Shown here piece after piece: positions 50,429 through 56,889 of a stretch of 64,000 bases of DNA. The notes below the pieces were generated by a model, which had not been told where the DNA came from, ran no database searches, and was given only the letters and a program-made list of their open reading frames with translations. The translations under genes and the position numbers were made by a program. Source of the DNA: Marixanthomonas ophiurae (lineage in GTDB: Bacteria > Bacteroidota > Bacteroidia > Flavobacteriales > Flavobacteriaceae); assembly GCF_003413745.1 (NCBI RefSeq), contig NZ_QVID01000001.1:992001-1056000 (forward strand), written 5' to 3'. How positions within the stretch are numbered: the first letter of the stretch is position 1; each line of letters opens with the position of its first letter.

Positions 50429-52168
50429 ATGAAAAATCAATACCTTACATTTCTATTACTTACAATATTCTGTTCTAGTGTAGCATTTTCACAGCAAAAA
50501 CCATTACCAAAAGGATTATCCGAAGCTGAGAAAGAAATAATAGCTGATTATCAATTTACATCTAATAGAATTACACCACCACCCAGTACTCCGGTTCGTG
50601 CCGCCGCCGAATGGGAAGAGGTAGAATATTTAGTAGTAAGTTGGGATCCAAGTTTTCCAAACATTTTAAAACAAATAGTAGAAGCAGGAGTTGAGGAGTG
50701 TAAAGTGATTATCACAACTACAAATCAGGCTTCGGTAGCATCGTATTTACAATCTGAAGGAGTAGACTTAACCAATGTTTCTTTTTTAAATGAAGAGTTT
50801 GATACCATTTGGATTCGTGATTATGCTGGAAATACCATTTACAGTAATGATGTAGGAGAAAGAGCTCTTACGGATTGGATTTATAATAGACCAAGACCTA
50901 ATGATGATGTTATGCCAACAGCGCACGCAAACTTAGTAGGTATGCCTATTTATACAACCACTTCAGGTAATAGCGATTTAGTGAATACAGGCGGAAATTA
51001 TATGAGTGACGGAATGGGAAATGCGTTTGCTTCAGAATTGGTTTTAGATGAAAATGCACCCGGTAATCCTTATGGAGTGTCTGTAAAAACTGAAAGTGAA
51101 ATCGATGCTATTATGAATGAGTATATGGGCATAGAAAATTATATTAAGATGGAAACGCTGCCGTATGATGGTATTCATCATATTGATATGCATATGAAGT
51201 TACTGGATGAAGAAACCATTTTAGTAAGCGAATATCCTGAAGGCGTGGCCGATGGTCCTCAAATTGACGAGAATATAAACTATGTGTTAGATAATTTCCA
51301 ATCCCCTTTTGGGACACCCTACAAAATTAAATGGATTCCTGCCCCACCAAGTCCATCTGGCGCATACCCTGATACAGGGGGAAGTTATAGAACCTACAGT
51401 AATATGATTTTTGTAAATAAAACGGTAATGGTACCTACATATAGGCCAGAAGTAGACCAACCAGCTTTGGATTATCTGGAAGAATTATTACCAGGTTATA
51501 CTATTGTACCTATAGATGTAGATAACTCAGGAGAGAATTTAATTTCATTATCAGGCGCTATTCATTGTATTTCACATACTATTGGAGTAGAAAACCCATT
51601 ATGGATTGTTCATAATCCTATTGAAGAAGCGCAAGCAGGTAGCACAGTAGATATCAATGCCATGATAAAGCACAATTCAGGGGTAAATACCGCGGATCTT
51701 TATTGGAGAGAAGTAGGGGCTACAGATTTTACTGAAGCTTCCATGACATTAAGTAGTGACGATAATTGGACAACCAACCTTACTTTGCCTTCAGAAGATG
51801 TAGATATTGAGTATTATATTCACGCTGAAGCAAATTCAGGAAAAACCATAAATAGACCTATTGTTGCACCAGAAGGCTATTGGACAATCGATACCGCTAC
51901 GTTGTCTTCTGAAGAGTGGGCAGAGAACAATATTTCAGGTCCGTATCCTAATCCGGCGACAGATGAAGTGAACTTTAATCTGAATGCTATAGAAGGTCCT
52001 GTTGAACTTTCAGTTTACAATATTTTAGAACAACAATTATACAGTACGATTATTACAGATGCCAACGGAACTATAAACCTAAAATTAAATTCAAGTTGGA
52101 AGGGAACCTTATTTGTATCCTTTCAAGGACGCTTTGGACAGGTAAATAAAAAAGTACTTAAGTTGTAG
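50429..52168 (+). CDS. Secreted peptidylarginine/agmatine deiminase family protein with T9SS sorting domain
   Basis: A 579-residue exported enzyme with a signal peptide (about 1-21). The deiminase domain (about 50-390) has catalytic Asp131 in WIRDYAG, His251 and Asp253 in HHIDMH, the GGNYMSDG motif, and the nucleophile Cys380 in GAIHCISH. A beta-rich linker spans about 395-490. A type A sorting domain runs from about 505 (PYPNPATDEVNF). This matches the architecture of Porphyromonas gingivalis PPAD, a T9SS-exported enzyme that turns arginine into citrulline in proteins. The substrate could also be free agmatine or arginine. Confidence 0.85.
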   Translation: MKNQYLTFLLLTIFCSSVAFSQQKPLPKGLSEAEKEIIADYQFTSNRITPPPSTPVRAAAEWEEVEYLVVSWDPSFPNILKQIVEAGVEECKVIITTTNQASVASYLQSEGVDLTNVSFLNEEFDTIWIRDYAGNTIYSNDVGERALTDWIYNRPRPNDDVMPTAHANLVGMPIYTTTSGNSDLVNTGGNYMSDGMGNAFASELVLDENAPGNPYGVSVKTESEIDAIMNEYMGIENYIKMETLPYDGIHHIDMHMKLLDEETILVSEYPEGVADGPQIDENINYVLDNFQSPFGTPYKIKWIPAPPSPSGAYPDTGGSYRTYSNMIFVNKTVMVPTYRPEVDQPALDYLEELLPGYTIVPIDVDNSGENLISLSGAIHCISHTIGVENPLWIVHNPIEEAQAGSTVDINAMIKHNSGVNTADLYWREVGATDFTEASMTLSSDDNWTTNLTLPSEDVDIEYYIHAEANSGKTINRPIVAPEGYWTIDTATLSSEEWAENNISGPYPNPATDEVNFNLNAIEGPVELSVYNILEQQLYSTIITDANGTINLKLNSSWKGTLFVSFQGRFGQVNKKVLKL

Positions 52169-52340
52169 TAAATAAGCTACTTTGTGTTAGAAATACTTTA
52201 ACAAAACAACTGCAATAATTTGCGGTTGTTTTTGTTTTCTTTACAACCTAATTATAACAAACCTGTATTTTATCGAATATATTTGCTTTTTAATCAGTTA
52301 ATTAGCATATTTGACTAAGTAATTTCTTACGCCCCAAATT

Positions 52341-52694
52341 ATGAAACGATTTCCCCTCGCTCTGTTTCTGTTGTTATTTTGTGTTTCATTCACAATAACG
52401 GCACAAAATAGCGCTACTGAAAAAAACATAGATGTCAATAAAGATGTTGATGTTATAAAAGTGTATGAACAAGTAGTAAAGGAAGGCTATGGCACTCCTT
52501 TCATTTATAAAAAACTTGCCAACGCCCATTATTTTAAAAATAATTATGGTGCTGCTAAAAAATGGTTTGAAAAGCTTTTTTCAATTGAAAAGCCAACGGA
52601 CGAAACCCTAAAATATAGATATAAGCAAAGCTTAAAAGCCTTGAGCTCCCGTTCTTCTGAAAACAAAGATGTTACGTATTCAGGTACAAATTAG
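52341..52694 (+). CDS. Small exported TPR-like protein
   Basis: A 117-residue protein with a signal peptide (MKRFPLALFLLLFCVSFTIT) and a single helical pair of TPR character (YKKLANAHYFKNNYGAAKKW followed by FEKLFSIEKPTDETLKY). It looks like the isolated N-terminus of the longer PD40/OmpA-type TPR proteins of Bacteroidetes, and could be a remnant or an independent small protein. Its stop overlaps the tag stop on the other strand by 4 bp. Confidence 0.6.
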   Translation: MKRFPLALFLLLFCVSFTITAQNSATEKNIDVNKDVDVIKVYEQVVKEGYGTPFIYKKLANAHYFKNNYGAAKKWFEKLFSIEKPTDETLKYRYKQSLKALSSRSSENKDVTYSGTN

Positions 52695-53278
52695 GCAGAT
52701 CTCGAAACTTCCTTTTTAATTTCTTGATATCGAAAACAGGAAGTTACATGGTCATTAACCATACCGGTTGCTTGCATATGTGCATACACTACGGTGGAAC
52801 CTACAAATTTGAACCCTCTTTTCTTGAGATCTTTACTTATGGTGTCACTTAAAGGTGTATTTGCGGGTGCTCCATCTAGTGATTTTAATTTATTCTGAAT
52901 AGGTTTTCCGTCTACAAATCCCCAAATATATTTACTGAAGCTACCAAATTCCTCTTGTACTTTCATAAAAGCCTGTGCATTGGTCACAGCCGAATTCACT
53001 TTTAATTTGTTACGGATAATACCAGCATTCTTTAAAAGCGAATCAATTTTTGTTTGATCGTATTTGGCTATTTTTTTATAGTCAAATTCATTAAAGGCTT
53101 CTCTGAAGTTTTCCCGCTTTCGTAAAATGGTAATCCAACTTAACCCAGCTTGAAAGGTTTCTAACAATAAAAATTCAAAGAGGGTTTTGTCATCATAAAC
53201 CGGGACGCCCCATTCGGTATCGTGATAGGCGATATATAAAGGATCCTCTCCACACCAGGAACAGCGTTGTTTTGTCAT
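52691..53278 (-). CDS. tag: DNA-3-methyladenine glycosylase I
   Basis: Removes 3-methyladenine from alkylated DNA, starting base excision repair. The 195 residues begin RCSWCGEDPLYIAYHDTEWG, which includes zinc ligands and the base-recognition region. They continue with LLLETFQAGLSWITILRKR (catalytic Glu) and end with MVNDHVTSCFRY, which carries the other zinc ligands. Confidence 0.95.
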   Translation of the reverse strand: MTKQRCSWCGEDPLYIAYHDTEWGVPVYDDKTLFEFLLLETFQAGLSWITILRKRENFREAFNEFDYKKIAKYDQTKIDSLLKNAGIIRNKLKVNSAVTNAQAFMKVQEEFGSFSKYIWGFVDGKPIQNKLKSLDGAPANTPLSDTISKDLKKRGFKFVGSTVVYAHMQATGMVNDHVTSCFRYQEIKKEVSRSA

Positions 53279-53323
53279 AACACGTAATTTTAAGGGAAAG
53301 ATACTAAGATTTAGGACAACTAA

Positions 53324-54037
53324 TTACTGTCCTGGGAAATTGTACGTAATGGTACCTAATTGCCTTTTTTTACTGGCTTTTGTAGTGAATCGGGCTTGTT
53401 CTGCGTATTCAATAGCGCTGTCTATTAAACAACCGTTTGCGGTAGTTGAAGCACTTTCACTGTAAGAAGTTTTTACTACTTTCCCTAGCGAATCAACGAC
53501 AATGTTAATTACTACTTTCCCGCTTCCTTCACAGGTATAAACGGGGTTGGGTAAATCTAAATCGCTTCTGTTTACCAAACGGTAACTAACTGTGGTATTT
53601 CGATTGGCAGATTTTTTTCCAGAATTTTCCTTAGCAGAATTACTTACAGGTTTTTTGTTTTTATTGGATGCTTTTTCAGCAGCTTTAATGCCATTTCCGT
53701 TATTTGAAGCATTTGAACTTTCAATAGCCGCATCAATTTCATCCATTTTGCTTTGCATCTCATCAGAAGTCTCTAGTTCTTCTTGACTCATTTCAGCAAG
53801 CATTTTTTCAGCTTCATTGTAGGCACGGTTGGTTTCTATGGCTGTTTTTTCTGAAGACATTTTAGCCAACTCTTGTTCTTTGGGTAACAATTCTTCCACT
53901 TCTGCATATTCAATGTCGTAAACCGGTTCTTCTACTTTTTTTACACTGCCTAATTTGATGCTATACAGCAATAGAAAGAGTATCCCAAATAAAAGGGACG
54001 TTACGAGTAGGGATCGGTATGAGTAGTTTAGGTTCAT
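53324..54037 (-). CDS. TonB-family energy transducer-like protein
   Basis: A 237-residue inner-membrane-anchored protein. One N-terminal membrane helix (SLLVTSLLFGILFLLLY) is followed by a Glu-rich spacer (about 35-140, including EAEKMLAEMSQEELETSDEM), a Lys/Asn/Ser stretch, and a C-terminal ~90-residue TonB_C-like domain (GSGKVVINIVVDSLGKVVK, ending NFPGQ). The usual Pro-Lys-rich spacer is replaced by the acidic one. It may transmit energy to outer-membrane receptors or act in another TonB-like system. No ExbB/ExbD genes are adjacent. Confidence 0.82.
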   Translation of the reverse strand: MNLNYSYRSLLVTSLLFGILFLLLYSIKLGSVKKVEEPVYDIEYAEVEELLPKEQELAKMSSEKTAIETNRAYNEAEKMLAEMSQEELETSDEMQSKMDEIDAAIESSNASNNGNGIKAAEKASNKNKKPVSNSAKENSGKKSANRNTTVSYRLVNRSDLDLPNPVYTCEGSGKVVINIVVDSLGKVVKTSYSESASTTANGCLIDSAIEYAEQARFTTKASKKRQLGTITYNFPGQ

Positions 54038-54109
54038 TACTTCGGGGAAAAATTACGTAAAATAAAGCAAAACCGCTTGGTAATTAATAGATTATTAAGA
54101 CTCAGAAGG

Positions 54110-54793
54110 TTATAAGGATTGCTCAAAAGCTTCAATTGTAGTGGCGTTTTCTACGGAAAAATCACCAATTTTAGTTCGTTGTAAGGCAGAAAGATGTGCT
54201 CCGTTATTAAGTGCTTTTCCAAAATCGTGTGCTAATGAGCGGATGTAGGTTCCTTTACTGCATGCTACTCTAAAATCAACTTCCGGAAGTTCAATTCGCG
54301 TAATTTCAAAAGCTGAAATATGTACCGTTCGTGTGGGGATTTCGACTTTTTCTCCTGCTCGAGCATATTCATACAATCGTTTCCCTTCTTTCTTCAACGC
54401 TGAAAAAACGGGCGGTTGCTGTTGAATTTCTCCTGTAAATTGTTCAGTAGCATTCTTAATTTCTTCCGAAGTTATTTCTGAAATATCAAATTGTTGGTCA
54501 ATTTTAGTTTCCAGATCGTAACTAGGGGTTGTAGCGCCTAATGTAAATGTTCCGGTATATTCTTTTTCCTGCGCTTGAAAAGTTTCGATTTTTTTAGTGA
54601 ATTTTCCAGTACACAGAATAAGCAATCCGGTTGCCAATGGGTCTAACGTTCCGGCGTGACCTACTTTTATTTTTTTTAAACCAAAGCGTTGTTTAATGAG
54701 CCAACGGACTTTATTAACCACCTGAAATGAAGTCCAGTTAAGAGGTTTGTCTATTAAAAGTACTTGTCCGTCTTTAAAATCTTGTTCGGTCAT
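54110..54793 (-). CDS. truB: tRNA pseudouridine-55 synthase
   Basis: Makes pseudouridine 55 in the T loop of tRNAs. The 227 residues contain VLLIDKPLNWTSF, the catalytic Asp in VGHAGTLDPLATGLLILC, and ACSKGTYIRSLAHDFGKAL. The C-terminal PUA extension is short or absent, as in many Bacteroidetes. It directly follows uppP (adjacent codons) in the leftward ftsX cluster. Confidence 0.96.
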   Translation of the reverse strand: MTEQDFKDGQVLLIDKPLNWTSFQVVNKVRWLIKQRFGLKKIKVGHAGTLDPLATGLLILCTGKFTKKIETFQAQEKEYTGTFTLGATTPSYDLETKIDQQFDISEITSEEIKNATEQFTGEIQQQPPVFSALKKEGKRLYEYARAGEKVEIPTRTVHISAFEITRIELPEVDFRVACSKGTYIRSLAHDFGKALNNGAHLSALQRTKIGDFSVENATTIEAFEQSL

Positions 54794-55585
54794 TTAGATA
54801 AAGCTTACGATGATGGCTATCAATCCAACGATTACACAATACACAGAGAAATAGCGAAGTTTGCTCTTTTTTACCAATGAAATCATCCACGTGCAAGCAA
54901 TGAGTCCGCAAATAAAAGCAGCGGTAAAGCCCAATCCAAGTGTTGTGAAATTAGTGCTTTCGGCAGAAAGGTCGCCACTTAATAAATCTTTAGCAATTTT
55001 ACCAAATATTAACGGCACGACCATTAAGAAAGAAAAACGAGCGGCCTTACTTTTATCATTTCCTAATAAAACGGAAGTTGAAATAGTCGCCCCACTTCGG
55101 GAAATCCCAGGAAGCATGGCAATGGCTTGCGAAATACCGATAATGAACGAATCTTTAAATGTAACGGGTTTACCAGTGTTTTTGGAACGGTCTGCTAGCC
55201 ACAAAAGTACAGCGGTTACAATAAGCATAGCGCCTACAAAAGCGATGCTTCCGCCGAAAAAGGATTCTAATTGTTCTTCAAATAACAACCCGATAACAAC
55301 TGCGGGTAGCATGGAAACGCCAATTTTTACAATAAACTGGGTTTCTTCATTCCATTGAAATTTCAGCAAAGCGGTTATAATTTCAATAATATCTTTTCTG
55401 AAAACTACAATCGTACTTAAAGCCGTAGCAAAGTGTAAAACGACAGTAAATAAAAGGCTTTCTTCGGCAACCATAGTGTCGCCAAGAATGGCTTTTCCTA
55501 ATTCAAGGTGACCACTAGAAGAAACGGGTAAAAATTCGGTAAACCCTTGGATAATACCCAAGAGAATGGCATCCCAACTATTCAT
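54794..55585 (-). CDS. uppP: Undecaprenyl-diphosphate phosphatase
   Basis: Recycles undecaprenyl pyrophosphate to the monophosphate carrier used for peptidoglycan and surface polymers. The 263-residue membrane protein has eight helices with the active-site segments QGFTEFLPVSSSGHLEL and MLPGISRSGATIS. The length is typical of BacA/UppP. It sits in the order ftsX-DUF3098-uppP-truB with gaps of 0-3 bp between the last three genes. Confidence 0.96.
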   Translation of the reverse strand: MNSWDAILLGIIQGFTEFLPVSSSGHLELGKAILGDTMVAEESLLFTVVLHFATALSTIVVFRKDIIEIITALLKFQWNEETQFIVKIGVSMLPAVVIGLLFEEQLESFFGGSIAFVGAMLIVTAVLLWLADRSKNTGKPVTFKDSFIIGISQAIAMLPGISRSGATISTSVLLGNDKSKAARFSFLMVVPLIFGKIAKDLLSGDLSAESTNFTTLGLGFTAAFICGLIACTWMISLVKKSKLRYFSVYCVIVGLIAIIVSFI

Positions 55586-55588
55586 GGA

Positions 55589-55849
55589 TTATTTTTTCTT
55601 GTGAGGATTCAATAAAATAGCGTACACTTCAATGCCAAAACCAATCAAGATTAAAGCAGGTGCTAAGCGAATGCGTCGCCAACTGTAAATTTCAGGATTA
55701 AAAACATTAGGATCATCGCTACCACCGCCAGACATTAAAATAAAACCTAGGGCGATAAACGCAATACCAATAAGCATAAACTGGTAGTTTTTACGCTCAA
55801 ATATAAAGTATCGTTTTTGGGCTTCTTCTTTTCTTTTCTGTTCTCCCAT
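55589..55849 (-). CDS. DUF3098 family membrane protein
   Basis: An 86-residue protein with two membrane helices (YQFMLIGIAFIALGFILMSG and a second after IYSWRRIRLAPALI). This is the DUF3098 pattern, found in Bacteroidetes between ftsX and uppP. The conserved position suggests a role at the cell envelope or division site; the biochemical function is unknown. Confidence 0.88.
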   Translation of the reverse strand: MGEQKRKEEAQKRYFIFERKNYQFMLIGIAFIALGFILMSGGGSDDPNVFNPEIYSWRRIRLAPALILIGFGIEVYAILLNPHKKK

Positions 55850-55889
55850 ACTAATAATTGTTTCCTGTTTTCGGGTGCAAAGGTACGGT

Positions 55890-56768
55890 TTAATAATATA
55901 ATTCGTCTGTGCGTAAATTTAAGAATCGCTGCGTTGCAAAAAAGGTGCTCAACCAACTTATAAACACGCCTACGAAAAAGACACCTGCAAATAACCCGAC
56001 TAATAATAATTTGTCTTCCAGTAATTGTAATTCAGGGAAGCTTCTGTTGAGATAATATAACACGAAGCCCATTCCTATTAGCGCCAAAACTGCGCCAATC
56101 ATACCTAACCGAACACTTTTCCAGATAAAAGGGCGTCTAATAAATCGTTTGGTGGCACCTACCATTTGCATGGTTTTAATGGTGAAACGTTTCGCATACA
56201 CCGAAAGCCTAATGGAACTATTAATAAGCAATACGGCTATAAATAAAAAGATGCCGCTAATCACTAATACCCAAAAACTGATTTTTTTCACATTGTCATT
56301 CAACAAAGCGATAAGGGGTTTATCGTACACAACTTCATCGATAAAATCTTTGGTCATCAGCTCGTCTGTAATTTCTTCCAACTGAGTAGGCGATACATAA
56401 TCGGCCAATAAATAGACATCAATGCTATTTTGTAGCGGATTGTACCCTAAAAAGTCCATAAAATTTTCACCAATGGTGGCACTGTGGGCTTCGGCGGCTT
56501 GTTCTTTGCTGATGTATTCAGCCGTTTTAGTGTATTCGGCTAATGCCAAACTTTGCTTTAATTGCGTGATTTCAACTTCCTTGGCGGTGTCTTTTAAATA
56601 GACGGTTAAGGCAATTTGCTCTTTAAAATGATCGGCAACTTTCTTGGTGTTTAGCACCAACAACCCTAACAATCCCAGTAAAAATAAGACAAGCGAAATG
56701 CTAATTACTACTGAAAAGTAAGAAGAAATCAACCTGCGTTTTTGATATTTTTCAAAAGATGATGCCAT
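55890..56768 (-). CDS. ftsX: Cell division protein FtsX
   Basis: A 292-residue membrane component of the FtsEX complex, which activates peptidoglycan hydrolases at the division septum. It has an N-terminal helix (about 20-42), an extracytoplasmic domain of ~120 residues (EQIALTVYLKDTAKEVE onward), and three C-terminal helices of the permease type (FTIKTMQMVGATKRFIRRPF). The ftsE ATPase gene is not adjacent, which is common in this phylum. Confidence 0.93.
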   Translation of the reverse strand: MASSFEKYQKRRLISSYFSVVISISLVLFLLGLLGLLVLNTKKVADHFKEQIALTVYLKDTAKEVEITQLKQSLALAEYTKTAEYISKEQAAEAHSATIGENFMDFLGYNPLQNSIDVYLLADYVSPTQLEEITDELMTKDFIDEVVYDKPLIALLNDNVKKISFWVLVISGIFLFIAVLLINSSIRLSVYAKRFTIKTMQMVGATKRFIRRPFIWKSVRLGMIGAVLALIGMGFVLYYLNRSFPELQLLEDKLLLVGLFAGVFFVGVFISWLSTFFATQRFLNLRTDELYY

Positions 56769-56835
56769 AAATATGTTGAATTAGTGTTGTAAAAATACAA
56801 GGAATTTTAAAGCTACGAGTAACTAACGTTTAAAC

Positions 56836-56866
56836 TTTTGTCTTTCGTACAATAGCCGTAAATTTG
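56836..56866 (+). promoter_or_regulatory. leuS promoter with both Bacteroidetes elements
   Basis: TTTTG (56836-56840) and TAAATTTG (56859-56866) are separated by 18 bp, the best -33/-7 pair in the window. The predicted leader is about 20 nt. Confidence 0.6.
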
Positions 56867-56889
56867 CCACCTATTTTCAAACGGTAGCG

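Noticed and set aside
54861-55358. 165-residue + frame opposite uppP
   Set aside because: Antisense shadow of a membrane protein gene.
56154-56170. TGGCAC followed by TTTGC inside ftsX as another sigma-54 promoter
   Set aside because: Spacing is two bases too long, it lies inside a coding region on the wrong strand, and it lacks the upstream dyads.
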